Positions 6,818-16,545 are shown, counted from the first letter of the stretch. The stretch is 64,000 bases of DNA from Capsulimonas corticalis (GCF_003574315.2 NZ_AP025739.1:2356001-2420000), one strand, 5' to 3'. Notes: a model not told the origin generated them from the sequence alone. Numbers and translations are program-made.

Positions 6818-9167
6818 TCCTCTCTCGCCAATTTCCCCAAAGGTCCCAGCGCCAGCGATGAAGCGAGAGCCCATGGCGCCGTCCGGCGATCTTGCCGCCG
6901 CCTGGGCGTATCGGGCGCGTATCTATTTGCTGTGCGCGGCGATCTTTGCCGCCATGGCCGCCGTCGCGCCCGGCTTCCTGACGCCTGGCAACCTCTCTTC
7001 AATCCTGAAAGGGACGAGCGCCAATCTTTACGCGGCCATCGGCCTGACGATCGTGCTGATCGCCGGACAGCTCGACCTCTCGATTGGCGCGCTCATGACG
7101 GTTGGCGGGATGGCGGCGATCGGGCTGGAGCCCAAACTGGGCTGGCCTGGCGCATTCGCCGTCGCCGCGCTCTGCGGCCTCCTTGTCGGGGCGATCAATG
7201 GCCTGCTGGTGACGAAGGCGAAGATCAGCTCATTTATCGTGACTCTCGGAACGATGACGATCCTCGGCGGCGCCGCGAATCTGTACAGCAAGGGCGGGAC
7301 GCTCTTTGTCAGCGACTTCTCCTTCGCCGACCGGCTCGACCCCGCCGGCCTCCTCTTCACCCCGCGCGTGCTGCTGTCGCTGGCCGCTCTTGTGCTGTTC
7401 GCTCTTCTGCTGCGGCGGACATCCGTGGGGCGCGGTCTCTATCTCATCGGCGGCAGCGCGCGCATGGCCTGGTACTCCGGACTGCCCGTGGACAGTTATG
7501 TCCTCGGCGCTTTTATGATCTCCGGGCTGCTTTCGGCGCTGGGCGGCGCGCTCTTCGCCGCCAGCCTCAACTCGGCGAACCCGAGCATGGGCGACCGTTC
7601 GCTGATGCCGGTGATCGCGGCCGTGATCATCGGCGGAACCAGCATGAAGGGCGGCAAGGGCAGCGTGATCGAGAGCGCGGTCGCGGTGCTGACTCTGGTG
7701 GCGCTGATCAACGGCCTTTCGTGCCTGGGCGCCGGCTTCGAAGTGCAGCAGATCGCGAGCGGCGCGGTGCTCGCGAGCGTGGTCGCCTACGACGCCTGGC
7801 GGGCGGTCCGCGCCGCCGCCGTGCGCGGCCGGCGCAAGGAGCTTCTGGCGGAGTTTCGCGACAACGATCTCACGTTGGTCAATGAGGACGACAGTATTAC
7901 GGAGGAGAATAACTCAGTGGAGCAGCGCAAGGACCGAACTTTCGCGATGGCGTGCGTGGCGATGGTCGCCTGCGTCGCCATTGTCGCCATCTACGCCCTG
8001 TCCATCCGGAGGCCGCTGGGGCCGTTGCCGGAGACCGAGCCGCGCACAGCCTCGGCGTCAGGCTCCGCGACAAGCGGCGCGGCGGCGGCCGCGCAGGCGG
8101 ACGCCGCCGTGATGGCGCTCAAAGCCATCGACGGCCAGCCGCTGATCTCCGTGGACGACGCGCCGCTGAACGCCCCGCCCCGCCCCGCCAATCCCGACGC
8201 CCTGCCGCTGGAAGACCCGATGCACTGGTACGACCAGGAGTACGCCGGCTGGAATGTCGTCCGTCAGAACATGCCCAAGTCCCCCGGCGGCCCGCTCGCC
8301 GGGAGAAAAGTGGTGTGTTTGCGCTTCATGGACCATCCCTATCTCACAGCGTACACGCGCGGCATGCAGAAAGTCGCCGATGCCTACGGGATCCAGCTGA
8401 CAACATTGGTCGCCAACAACGATATCAATGTCCAATCCCAGCAGGTCGATCAAGCGATCAACGAGCGCCCCGACCTGGTCATCATCACGCCGGTGGACGC
8501 TACTGCCGTCGTGCCGCTGCTGCGCAAGCTCAATCAGGCCGGCATTCCCGTGATCGCCAGTAATCTGATGCCCATTGCGCAGGGAACGCCTTACGAACTG
8601 ACCTGGACCGGCCCCGACGACTGGGGCAACACGCGCATGCTCGCCCGCGAATTCGCCAAGCGCATGCACTACCAGGGCGGCTACTGTATCGTGCGCCACA
8701 TGCCCGGCTCCGCCCCGTTCTTCTCCCGCACCTACGGCATGGTCACGGAGCTCAAGAAGATCGCGCCGAAGATGGTTTGCCTGGACATGCAGTCGACGGG
8801 CCTGGAAGCCGAAAAAACGATGCAGGTCGTCAGCGACTGGATCACGCGCTACGGCTCCAAACTCAACGGGATCACCAGCGCCGACGACTCCGGCGCGCAG
8901 ATCGGCGTCGATCAGGCCATTGCGAACGCGCATCGCCCCGACATCATCCGCATGGCCGCCGGATGCAGCAAGGTCGGCATGGACGCCGTCAAGGCCGGAG
9001 ACCTCGCCGCCGTCACCTCCCAGCCCGCCGAATCCGACGGCGCCGTCCCGATGAAACTGGCCGCCGACTGGCTTTCGGGGAAACCGATCGAGCGCCCGGT
9101 GTACTATTTGAAGAAACAGCTGATCACGAAGGAAAACGTCGCCCAGTTCCAGCCGGCGCAGTGGTAA
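6807..9167 (+). CDS. ABC permease fused to its sugar-binding protein, with internal start site
   Basis: 786 residues in one open frame. Residues about 25-330 are a second RbsC-like permease (VLIAGQLDLSIGAL, GGTSMKGGKGSVIESA). A charged linker (about 335-370) leads to one transmembrane helix (about 380-395), an Ala/Ser-rich spacer and a type I periplasmic binding domain from about residue 495 (GRKVVCLRFMDHPY, VDQAINERPDLVIITPVDA). Permeases of this class end in the cytoplasm, so the extra helix would place the binding domain outside. GGAGGAG at 7901 lies 10 bp before an in-frame GTG (7917), so a separate 416-residue tethered binding protein could also be made. Confidence 0.85.
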   Translation: MIRDPLSPISPKVPAPAMKREPMAPSGDLAAAWAYRARIYLLCAAIFAAMAAVAPGFLTPGNLSSILKGTSANLYAAIGLTIVLIAGQLDLSIGALMTVGGMAAIGLEPKLGWPGAFAVAALCGLLVGAINGLLVTKAKISSFIVTLGTMTILGGAANLYSKGGTLFVSDFSFADRLDPAGLLFTPRVLLSLAALVLFALLLRRTSVGRGLYLIGGSARMAWYSGLPVDSYVLGAFMISGLLSALGGALFAASLNSANPSMGDRSLMPVIAAVIIGGTSMKGGKGSVIESAVAVLTLVALINGLSCLGAGFEVQQIASGAVLASVVAYDAWRAVRAAAVRGRRKELLAEFRDNDLTLVNEDDSITEENNSVEQRKDRTFAMACVAMVACVAIVAIYALSIRRPLGPLPETEPRTASASGSATSGAAAAAQADAAVMALKAIDGQPLISVDDAPLNAPPRPANPDALPLEDPMHWYDQEYAGWNVVRQNMPKSPGGPLAGRKVVCLRFMDHPYLTAYTRGMQKVADAYGIQLTTLVANNDINVQSQQVDQAINERPDLVIITPVDATAVVPLLRKLNQAGIPVIASNLMPIAQGTPYELTWTGPDDWGNTRMLAREFAKRMHYQGGYCIVRHMPGSAPFFSRTYGMVTELKKIAPKMVCLDMQSTGLEAEKTMQVVSDWITRYGSKLNGITSADDSGAQIGVDQAIANAHRPDIIRMAAGCSKVGMDAVKAGDLAAVTSQPAESDGAVPMKLAADWLSGKPIERPVYYLKKQLITKENVAQFQPAQW
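7901..7919 (+). promoter_or_regulatory. Internal ribosome-binding site and GTG start within the fusion gene
   Basis: GGAGGAG (7901-7907) is nearly perfect, and GTG at 7917-7919 is in frame with the binding-protein part. This looks like the original start of a separate binding-protein gene whose upstream stop codon was lost. It allows both the fused and the free form to be produced. Confidence 0.6.
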
Positions 9168-9201
9168 TTGGCCGCGACGCTCTGGTAATTGGGAACGGCG
9201 T

Positions 9202-10077
9202 TCATTTGACGATCAGCACCGAGCCGCGGGCGCTGTGGGCGACGCGGTCGGAGACGCAGCCCAGCAGGAACGCTTTGAGGCCGGCGAGACCGCGGCTGCC
9301 CATCACGATGAGATCGCAGCCTTCCTCGCACGCCACGCGCACAATATCAGAGCCGGGGAATCCCGTCTCTTTGCGGCAGCAGTACGGCGTGCCCTGGCCG
9401 TCCAGAGCGAGCGCTGCGCTGCGCACCGCGCTCTCCTGAAGCTGGTCCACCAGCGGGTCGCCCGCTCCGCAGAACGCCACCGCGCCATACGGGTCGGCGT
9501 AGAGCGGGGTTTGAAACACGTTGACAATGGTGACCCGCGAGGCGAATTTCTTGGCGATGCCCGCCGCGGTTTGCGACGCCTTGATGGCGCACTGGGAGCC
9601 GTCCGCCGCGACCAAGATATTTTGGAACATCTCGCCGGCGCGCTGCGGCCCCCGGACAATCAATACCGGGCAGGGCGCGTGATGCAGAATTCCGTCCGCC
9701 ACTCCTCCGCCCCGAAGCAGCGATTTGAAGCCCCCCGCGCCGCACCCGCCAATGACGATCAGATCGGCCCCCGTCGTCTTGGCGGCGTGAACGATCTTCT
9801 CCATCGGGTGTCCGCTCGCGGCGACGGTCCGGTAAGCGATCTGCGTTCCCTCCGCGAGATGAGTGAATTCACAGAGAGCGTTCTTTCCCTGCTGCTCTTT
9901 GAGTTCCCGCTGGCGCCCATCGTGCGGCTCTACCCAGCTTTCCAGCAAAGAAGCGCAAGGGGTGACATGGATCACTGTCAGGCAAGAGTCAAATTCCTTG
10001 GCGATTTCGATGGCGCTGACGCCGGCCCAGCGCGCCTTTTCCGATCCATCCGTGGCTAGCAGAATATGGTTAAACAT
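9202..10077 (-). CDS. Universal stress protein with two UspA domains
   Basis: 291 residues in two tandem Usp domains. The first begins FNHILLATDGSEKARWAG and ends near CPVLIVRG. The second begins FQNILVAADGSQCA and ends in SVLIVK. Glycine-rich ATP-loop motifs are visible in both (VIGGCGAGGF; VMGSRGLAGLK). The start is ATG 10077, with GGAGGA 7 bp upstream; the longer open frame has no ribosome site. It converges on the ABC operon with a 34-bp gap. TATAAT on this strand (near 10172) may be its -10 box. Role: cytoplasmic stress protein, ligand unknown. Confidence 0.88.
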   Translation of the reverse strand: MFNHILLATDGSEKARWAGVSAIEIAKEFDSCLTVIHVTPCASLLESWVEPHDGRQRELKEQQGKNALCEFTHLAEGTQIAYRTVAASGHPMEKIVHAAKTTGADLIVIGGCGAGGFKSLLRGGGVADGILHHAPCPVLIVRGPQRAGEMFQNILVAADGSQCAIKASQTAAGIAKKFASRVTIVNVFQTPLYADPYGAVAFCGAGDPLVDQLQESAVRSAALALDGQGTPYCCRKETGFPGSDIVRVACEEGCDLIVMGSRGLAGLKAFLLGCVSDRVAHSARGSVLIVK

Positions 10078-10335
10078 GAAGTGTTCCTCCATTATCGCGC
10101 GAGATCGGCGTCCTGGCGATGGACCGGACGCGGGAAGCGCCGCCGGAAATTCGGCGGAGATGACTGATCTTATTATAATACGTTTATGACAAATAAAACA
10201 TGCTTCTTTTGTTCCATGAGAGAAAGATAATCTCCCGGAATTTTTCAGCGCCGCGCATGCGAATCCTGGTATCATAAAGGGAACGGCGGCCCGATGGGCT
10301 CCGGCGTTTCTTTACGCCCCTCAGGAAGTAAATTC

Positions 10336-10770
10336 ATGTCCGAATGCACGCTTTGTCATCTCACGCGCGGCGTCGTCACCTCCAATGAGTATTGGACGGC
10401 GGCGATCAATCAGAACCAGGCGACTCTGGGGCGCGTTTTCTTCGCGCTGCGCCGTCACGAGACCGATGTCGCCGCGCTGTCCGCGGAGGAGCGCGACGCG
10501 CTTTGGGAGATCGCCGGGCAGTTCAAGCGCGCGTTGGCGTCCTTGTTCGCGCCCGACCACTTCAACTTTATGTTCCTGATGAATCAGGACGCCCACGTGC
10601 ATATGCATATCTATCCCCGATATGCGTCGACGCGCGAGTTCGCGGAGCAGGTCTTCTCCGACAGCCATTACGGCGGCCACTACGATCCATCTGAAGCGCG
10701 CGCTCTCACCGACGAGCAGCAGGCGCTCCTGGTCTCCTGCTTCCGCCGTTCGCTCGCCATCGGCGACTAA
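10336..10770 (+). CDS. HIT family nucleotide-binding protein
   Basis: 144 residues of the histidine-triad family of nucleotide hydrolases/transferases. The triad is HVHMHIYPR near residue 96, and CTLCH near the start is a likely zinc pair as in Fhit/HinT relatives. ATG 10336 follows CAGGAAG. ruvA begins 17 bp downstream, suggesting one transcript. The exact substrate is not predictable. Confidence 0.87.
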   Translation: MSECTLCHLTRGVVTSNEYWTAAINQNQATLGRVFFALRRHETDVAALSAEERDALWEIAGQFKRALASLFAPDHFNFMFLMNQDAHVHMHIYPRYASTREFAEQVFSDSHYGGHYDPSEARALTDEQQALLVSCFRRSLAIGD

Positions 10771-10787
10771 AGGACCTTGCTCAGTTT

Positions 10788-11411
10788 ATGATTGCACATC
10801 TCAACGGCGTCGTCGCGCGCGTCGAAGCCACCTATATCGTTCTGGACGTCGGCGGGGTGGGGTACAAAGTCGCCGTTCCGGTCAGCGTGCTCACGGCCCT
10901 GCCGCCGGTCGGCGATAAAACGCTGCTCCATATCCATACGATTGTCCGCGAAGACGACATCGCGCTTTACGGCTTCGCCCAGCCCGGCGACCAGCGCGTC
11001 TTCGAGCTCCTGATCGGCGTCACCGGCGTCGGCCCCAAAGTCGCCCTGTCCGTCCTCTCCGCCATGGACGCCGACACGCTCGCCCGCGCCATCGCGAACG
11101 AAGACACCAAAACCCTGATCCGCATTCCCGGTCTCGGCCTCAAAACCGCGCAGCGCTTGATTCTGGAGCTCAAAGAAAAGATCAGCGCCCTGGTCTGGGA
11201 GCGCAAATCCGAGCGCATGACCGCCATCAGCCAGCAGACGACCGAACAGGACATCTTCGAAGACGTCGTCGAAGGCCTCGTCAACCTCGGCTACAACCGC
11301 AACGACGCCCGCAAGGCCGCCGACCGCGCGATGAAAGAGATCGTGGACAAAACCAACATGGGAGAAGCGCTGCGCGCCGCGCTGAATATTATGACGGGGA
11401 GCGGGAAGTAG
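10788..11411 (+). CDS. ruvA: Holliday junction branch migration protein RuvA
   Basis: 207 residues, typical for RuvA. The OB-fold start MIAHLNGVVARVE and the helix-hairpin-helix motifs GVTGVGPKVAL and RIPGLGLKTAQRLILELK are clear. The C-terminal domain (NLGYNRNDARKA) contacts RuvB. RuvA tetramers bind Holliday junctions and recruit the RuvB motor. The partner ruvB lies 1.45 kb downstream, separated by an unrelated lower-GC segment. Confidence 0.96.
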   Translation: MIAHLNGVVARVEATYIVLDVGGVGYKVAVPVSVLTALPPVGDKTLLHIHTIVREDDIALYGFAQPGDQRVFELLIGVTGVGPKVALSVLSAMDADTLARAIANEDTKTLIRIPGLGLKTAQRLILELKEKISALVWERKSERMTAISQQTTEQDIFEDVVEGLVNLGYNRNDARKAADRAMKEIVDKTNMGEALRAALNIMTGSGK

Positions 11412-11449
11412 GGGGCGGCTCTGTTGGTTTTCGCCAAGGGGAACTGTTC

Positions 11450-11998
11450 ATGCCACAGCAGCACGCATCGTTTTGTTTGGGAGAAGTTATCTCCATTGAG
11501 AGCCGGGATGTTCTGGAGCGAATTCAGGGAGAAACGCGCCTTCACGCCGACTTAACGGAAGATCAATTCCGATTCGCTGATTGCGTATGTCACGTTAAAA
11601 ATATCAATTATTTTCATGGAGGCTTGTGCCTCTATAAGCTTTCAACGTACGTTCGAAATAGCGAGCAGTCACCCTTTTCCCATGAAGAGCCGGTTCCTGG
11701 TATTTGGGAAGAAGTATGTCTGCGAGACAGTCCGAATTCGACGCTGCCATTTTCCTTTCCGCCGGCAAATGAGATTTATGTCGTCACGCACGAGACAAGA
11801 AACTCGCAGCCCGTGGTTGTTGTGAAATCCAAAGAGGACATCGAGTATTTGGTGTTTCGTGAATATTCCAATCGTGCGCTTTCAGAACTGATGACGGAAG
11901 TTAGTTTGAAACGCACCAGTTATGGTTTTGAGAAGCGCTACAGTTTCAGTGGCACAGCGCATGATACGGTGCGAGACTGGGTGCTTCAAAAAAGATAA
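11450..11998 (+). CDS. Hypothetical protein between ruvA and ruvB
   Basis: 182 residues, with no family I recognise. No signal or membrane segment is seen, and the sequence is mixed with several aromatic and Cys residues (ADCVCHVKN, YFHGGLCLY). Base composition is clearly lower in GC than ruvA or ruvB, suggesting acquired DNA together with the following toxin-antitoxin pair. ATG 11450 follows AGGGGAACTGTTC. It could be cargo of the insert; no function is assigned. Confidence 0.6.
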   Translation: MPQQHASFCLGEVISIESRDVLERIQGETRLHADLTEDQFRFADCVCHVKNINYFHGGLCLYKLSTYVRNSEQSPFSHEEPVPGIWEEVCLRDSPNSTLPFSFPPANEIYVVTHETRNSQPVVVVKSKEDIEYLVFREYSNRALSELMTEVSLKRTSYGFEKRYSFSGTAHDTVRDWVLQKR

Positions 11999-12097
11999 CG
12001 GAAAAGGGCAAAAACGCAGGGAGCGATTTAAGGCGGCTTACGATCAACTTGGTCTCAACGGGATTGATTTTGTACCCATGAACGCTGTGTAGCATTG

Positions 12098-12141
12098 TTG
12101 ACACAATTGTATGATTCGTGTTAAACTAGTCTTAGTCTAGT
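12098..12141 (+). promoter_or_regulatory. Toxin-antitoxin promoter with ACTAG/CTAGT operator
   Basis: TTGACA (12098-12103) and TTAAAC (12121-12126) are 17 bp apart. ACTAG (12125-12129) and CTAGT (12137-12141) form an inverted repeat with a 7-bp spacer at the expected start of transcription. Antitoxins of this type usually autorepress at such palindromes, so this is the likely operator. Confidence 0.6.
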
Positions 12142-12157
12142 CTGACCGGGGTGAGTT

Positions 12158-12397
12158 ATGGCGTCTGTAGGATCTTACGAAGCAAAAACTTATCTGCCAA
12201 GCCTCTTAGAGCGTGTCGCAAAAGGCGAGCAGATTACGATTACAAAGCACGGTGTGCCCATCGCGCGTATCGTTCCCATCGCTGAAAAGGACAGCCTTTC
12301 ACGAGCCGATGCGATTCAAAGGCTGCGCTTGTTTTCCAAAGGAAAGACGCTTGGCGGGTTGTCTGTTCGTGAAATGATGGAAGAAGGGCGGCGCTAG
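12158..12397 (+). CDS. Antitoxin, Phd/YefM family (VapB-like)
   Basis: 79 residues. VGSYEAKTYLPSLLERVAKGEQITITKHGVPIARIVP, shown here only by its core EAKTYLPSLLERV, matches the DNA-binding half of Phd/YefM antitoxins. The C-terminal part would wrap the toxin. The toxin gene begins 2 bp after its stop, a classic operon order with the antitoxin first. Confidence 0.87.
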   Translation: MASVGSYEAKTYLPSLLERVAKGEQITITKHGVPIARIVPIAEKDSLSRADAIQRLRLFSKGKTLGGLSVREMMEEGRR

Positions 12398-12399
12398 GA

Positions 12400-12831
12400 A
12401 TGCCTGATGCGGAAGAAGCGCCGAAGCAATTCATCATCGATTGCTCTTTGACCATGGCCTGGTGTTTTGAGGACGAAGCCACTCCGGAGAGTCGTGCGCT
12501 GCAAGATCGCCTGGAAAGTGAAGACGCCGTTGTTCCGTCCATATGGCCTTTAGAAGTTGCGAATGTCCTTTTGGTTGGGGAGCGGCGCGGCCGGCTGACA
12601 CAAGCGGACGTCACACAGTTCATCACAATTCTACAGTCATTGCCTATTAACGTGGATCATGCGGCAGAGGGCGTCGTTTTTGGGCAAGTCTTAGCGTTGG
12701 CGAGGGCGCATCGTCTTTCTGTCTACGATGCGTCGTATTTGGAGTTGGCGCTTCGGCGGAATTTAGCGTTGGCGACGTTTGATAGAGAACTTCGACAGGC
12801 CGCGCAAACGCTCGGCGTCGTTCTTTTATAG
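12400..12831 (+). CDS. PIN-domain ribonuclease toxin (VapC-like)
   Basis: 143 residues of the PIN family. Acidic metal-site residues can be placed at D14 (FIIDCSLTMAW), E52 (PLEVANVL), the Asp of VYDASYLELA and the Asp of LATFDRELRQAA. VapC toxins cut specific RNAs, commonly tRNA. It is paired with the antitoxin upstream and followed 32 bp later by ruvB, so the module sits inside an otherwise standard ruvAB pair. Confidence 0.88.
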   Translation: MPDAEEAPKQFIIDCSLTMAWCFEDEATPESRALQDRLESEDAVVPSIWPLEVANVLLVGERRGRLTQADVTQFITILQSLPINVDHAAEGVVFGQVLALARAHRLSVYDASYLELALRRNLALATFDRELRQAAQTLGVVLL

Positions 12832-12863
12832 TGTTGTTTTGTTTGGGTGTTTAGGATAGAATT

Positions 12864-13886
12864 ATGACCGAACGGATGATCTCCTCAGACCTTGCGGATG
12901 AGGATCGCGATGAATATTCGCTGCGGCCCCGGTGGCTGCGGGAGTTTATCGGGCAGGCGAAAATCAAGGAGAACCTGTCGATCTTTCTTCAGGCCGCGAA
13001 GGGCCGGGGGGAGGCGCTGGATCATGTGCTGCTCCATGGGCCGCCGGGACTGGGGAAGACGAGCCTTTCGCTGATTATCGCCAATGAGATGAATGCGACG
13101 CTGCGGGCGACGTCCGGGCCGGCGATCGAGCGGCCGGGGGATCTGGTTGCGATCCTGACGAACCTGGAGCCGGGCAGCGTGCTCTTTGTCGATGAGATTC
13201 ACCGATTGTCGCGGACGGTCGAGGAGATTTTGTACTCGGCGATGGAGGACTACCAGGTCGATATCGTGATCGGGCAGGGGCCTTCGGCGCGGACGGTGAA
13301 GCTGGATGTCAACCCATTTACGCTGGTGGGGGCGACGACGCGGGCGGGACTGCTGACGTCTCCGCTGCGCGATCGTTTCGGCATTCAGCAGAACTTTACG
13401 TTTTATGAGACGGACGATCTGGTCGAGATCATCGTGCGTTCGGCGGCGATCCTGGGCGTGAGTTTGGATTTGACCGGGGCGGTGGAGCTGGCGAAGCGGT
13501 CGCGCGGCACGCCGCGCATCGCTAACCGGCTGCTCAAGCGCGTGCGCGATTTCGCGCAGGTGCGGGCGGACGGGCATATCAGCAAGGAAGTGGCGGCGGC
13601 GGCGCTTTCGATGCTGGAGGTGGACGCGCTGGGGCTGGATGAGTTCGACCGGAAGCTGCTGCGCACGCTGATCGAGAAGTTCGGCGGCGGCCCCGTGGGC
13701 GTCGAAACTATTGCGGCGGCGATCAGCGAGGAGCGGGAGACCATTGAAGATGTCTATGAGCCTTACTTGATGCAGCACGGCTTTTTGCAGCGCACCCCGC
13801 GCGGCCGCATGGCGACGCGCGCCGCGTACGAACATTTAGGTTTGACTCCGCCGCCGCGCGCGCCGATGCAAGGCGAGCTCTTGTAG
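12864..13886 (+). CDS. ruvB: Holliday junction DNA helicase RuvB
   Basis: 340 residues, full length. N-terminal block [12 protein letters not shown], Walker [11 protein letters not shown], Walker [10 protein letters not shown], sensor [18 protein letters not shown] and the winged-helix end ([14 protein letters not shown]) are all present. This AAA+ ring drives branch migration with RuvA. No ruvC is in the window. An own promoter or transcription from the toxin-antitoxin promoter is needed because of the insert. Confidence 0.96.
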   Translation: MTERMISSDLADEDRDEYSLRPRWLREFIGQAKIKENLSIFLQAAKGRGEALDHVLLHGPPGLGKTSLSLIIANEMNATLRATSGPAIERPGDLVAILTNLEPGSVLFVDEIHRLSRTVEEILYSAMEDYQVDIVIGQGPSARTVKLDVNPFTLVGATTRAGLLTSPLRDRFGIQQNFTFYETDDLVEIIVRSAAILGVSLDLTGAVELAKRSRGTPRIANRLLKRVRDFAQVRADGHISKEVAAAALSMLEVDALGLDEFDRKLLRTLIEKFGGGPVGVETIAAAISEERETIEDVYEPYLMQHGFLQRTPRGRMATRAAYEHLGLTPPPRAPMQGELL

Positions 13887-13940
13887 GGTATCCTAAGTGC
13901 AAAGATACGGCGAAATCCAAATACAATCCAGGCGTTTTTC

Positions 13941-16544
13941 ATGACTTTTAATCCTCTTCTCCTTGTCAACCCATTGCAGGGCGCAAATTCGCAGGGCGAG
14001 TTCTCGCGGGGCAACACGCTGCCGCTGGTCTCGGCGCCCTGGGGAATGACCCAATGGACGCTCCAGAATGGATCGGGACGCTGGTTCTTCGATCCCAATA
14101 CGCCGACGATCAGCTCGCTGCGCGCGACGCGCCAGCCCTCGCCCTGGATGGCGGATTATGGCGTGTTCGGGATCTTTGCCCAGACCGGCGATCTTGTCGC
14201 CTCCCGCGCGGCGCGCGCCGTCCGCTACAATCCTGAGGATCTGTCCGTGCATCCGGACTATCTGTCGGTGGTGCTCGCGGACGATGGGACGCGGATGGAG
14301 ATGTCGGCTACGGAGCGGTGCGGGATCTTCCGCTTTACCTACGCCGCGGATGTGACGGCGCGCGTGCTGATCGACGCGAATCATGGCGCTCGGATCCATG
14401 CGGGCGAGAATCTCATCACGGGACTGTCGCGGACGAACCATGGCGGCGTTCCGGAGAACTTCGCCTGCTACTTCGCCGTCCGTTTTGACCGGCCCTTCAC
14501 GAACGCCTTCGTCACGCAGGGCGGGGCCGCCACTGGACAAACGGAGCTGGAAGGCGAGGAGATCGGGGTCGTCGCGGAGTTCGAGGCGGGCGCGCCCGTC
14601 GTGGTGAAGATCGGCGCCTCGTTTATCAGCGTCGAGCAGGCGATCCGCAATATCGATCTGGAGATCGGAAATAAGGACTTCGACGCCGTTCGCGGGGAGC
14701 TTTCCGCAACGTGGAGCGATCTGCTGGGCCGGATCGAAGTGGAAGGCGGGACGACGGATCAAAATCGCACCTTCTACAGCTGCCTGTACCGGGCGCATCT
14801 CTTCCCGCATATGTTCCATGAGACCGACGCTGCCGGGCAAACGGTCCACTACAGCGCCTATACCGGCGAGGTTCTGCCGGGCGTGGCGTATACGGACAGC
14901 GGCTTCTGGGACACCTACCGGACTCTGTTCCCGCTACTCTCCATTCTCCAGCCCAAGCGCTACGGGGAGATCCTGCAAGGGTTTGTGAACGCCTACAAAG
15001 AGGGCGGCTGGCTTCCGCAGTGGCCGAGCCCCGGTTACCGCGCCGTCATGATCGGCACCCATATCGACGCGGTCTTCGCCGACGCCTTTGTCAAGGGCGT
15101 GACGGGATTCGATCGCGAGATGGCGTATGAGGGACTGCTCAAGGACGCCAACATCCCCGGCGATCCCCACGACCTGTATGGTCGTGTCGGCCTGGACGAT
15201 TATCTGAAGCTGGGTTACGTGGCCGCCGAGACCGCCAACAAATCGGCGTCGCGGTCGCTCGATTACCATTACGACGATTTCTGTATCTCGCAGGTTGCCG
15301 GCGTTCTCGGGCGGACGACCGACCAGGACCGGCTGCGCGCGCGGGCGCGGAACTATACGAAGCTCTATGACGCCGAATCCGGGTTTGTGCGCGGCCGGAA
15401 CGCCGATGGATCCTGGCCGGCGAACTTCAATCCTTACTCCTGGGGCGGGCCGTATGTCGAAGGCAGCGCGTGGCAGTCGACCTGGGCGGTCCCGCACGAT
15501 CCCGCCGGTCTGATGGCCGTCATGGGCGGGCAGGAGGCGCTGGTGCGCAAGTTAGATCGGATGATGTACCAGTCACCCAAGTTCGAGGTCGGATCGTATG
15601 GGCAGGAGATCCACGAGATGAGCGAAATGGCCGCCGTGCAGTTCGGCCAGTACGCGCAGAGCAATCAGCCGGTCCACCTCGCGCTCTTTTTGTACGCGGC
15701 GGCGGGCAGTCCGGCCCGCACCCAGTACTGGGTGCGGCGCACCATGAACGAGCTCTATACTCCCGACGACTTCCCCGGCGACGAAGACAACGGCGAGATG
15801 GCCTCCTGGTATCTTTTCAATGCGCTGGGCTTATACCCCCTATGTCCCGGCCATCCGTCCTACGTCTTGAGCTCGCCCCTGTTCCCGAAGGCGACCGTCA
15901 CGCTGGAAGACGGCAAGAAGCTGGTGATCGAAGCGCTGGCGAACTCGGCCCAGAACTGCTACGTGACCGGCGTCGCCGTGAACGGCGCCGCGCATCCCTC
16001 GCTTTCGATCTCGCACGACGACATCGCGGCGGGCGGTTCGCTCACGTTCACGATGGCGGCTGCCCCGTCGCCGCGCGCTCTGTCCGCGTCGGACCTGCCG
16101 TATTCGCTTTCGGCGTACCCCGAGATGGCGCCGGCGACAGATCCTTTCGGGGCATCGCTGAAAATTAGCTGCGGCGGAAGCGACGCCGGCGGAGAGTTTG
16201 CCGACGATTGCTATGTTACGGGCGGCGAAGTTGTGAGCTTGGGCGGCCCCGGTGTTTACGCCTCCGCGCGGCGCGGCGCGTTCCAGTATGCGCTGCCGCT
16301 GCCCGCACTGCCCGAAGGCCAATCCTACACCGTCCGCCTCCGCTTCGCGGCTTCTGATGCCTCCGAGTTCAACGGCCGGGTGATCGGCGCTGGGCAAACG
16401 TCAGGAGAGCGATCCGTGGATCCGAATTACGCCGACGGCGTTCGGGAGGATTTCTCCGGAGTGGCTCCCAGCGGCGACGGCCTGATTCGAATCGAGACGG
16501 CTCAGGGGGCGCTGAGCGCGATCGAGATCTTCGCGGCCGGGTAA
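13941..16544 (+). CDS. GH92 family alpha-mannosidase, probably cytoplasmic
   Basis: 867 residues. The GH92 signature blocks are DSGFWDTYRTLFPL and, near the C-terminus, DEDNGEMASWYLFNALG followed by LGLYPLCPGHPSYVLSSP. GH92 enzymes are calcium-dependent exo-alpha-mannosidases, mostly alpha-1,2. Unlike many family members there is no signal peptide (MTFNPLLLVNPLQGANSQGEF), so cytoplasmic action on imported oligosaccharide is likely. The usual catalytic GNEPSHH stretch is replaced by a divergent GQEIHEMSEMA region, which makes the precise specificity uncertain. It begins 54 bp after ruvB. Confidence 0.83.
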   Translation: MTFNPLLLVNPLQGANSQGEFSRGNTLPLVSAPWGMTQWTLQNGSGRWFFDPNTPTISSLRATRQPSPWMADYGVFGIFAQTGDLVASRAARAVRYNPEDLSVHPDYLSVVLADDGTRMEMSATERCGIFRFTYAADVTARVLIDANHGARIHAGENLITGLSRTNHGGVPENFACYFAVRFDRPFTNAFVTQGGAATGQTELEGEEIGVVAEFEAGAPVVVKIGASFISVEQAIRNIDLEIGNKDFDAVRGELSATWSDLLGRIEVEGGTTDQNRTFYSCLYRAHLFPHMFHETDAAGQTVHYSAYTGEVLPGVAYTDSGFWDTYRTLFPLLSILQPKRYGEILQGFVNAYKEGGWLPQWPSPGYRAVMIGTHIDAVFADAFVKGVTGFDREMAYEGLLKDANIPGDPHDLYGRVGLDDYLKLGYVAAETANKSASRSLDYHYDDFCISQVAGVLGRTTDQDRLRARARNYTKLYDAESGFVRGRNADGSWPANFNPYSWGGPYVEGSAWQSTWAVPHDPAGLMAVMGGQEALVRKLDRMMYQSPKFEVGSYGQEIHEMSEMAAVQFGQYAQSNQPVHLALFLYAAAGSPARTQYWVRRTMNELYTPDDFPGDEDNGEMASWYLFNALGLYPLCPGHPSYVLSSPLFPKATVTLEDGKKLVIEALANSAQNCYVTGVAVNGAAHPSLSISHDDIAAGGSLTFTMAAAPSPRALSASDLPYSLSAYPEMAPATDPFGASLKISCGGSDAGGEFADDCYVTGGEVVSLGGPGVYASARRGAFQYALPLPALPEGQSYTVRLRFAASDASEFNGRVIGAGQTSGERSVDPNYADGVREDFSGVAPSGDGLIRIETAQGALSAIEIFAAG

Positions 16545-16545
16545 C

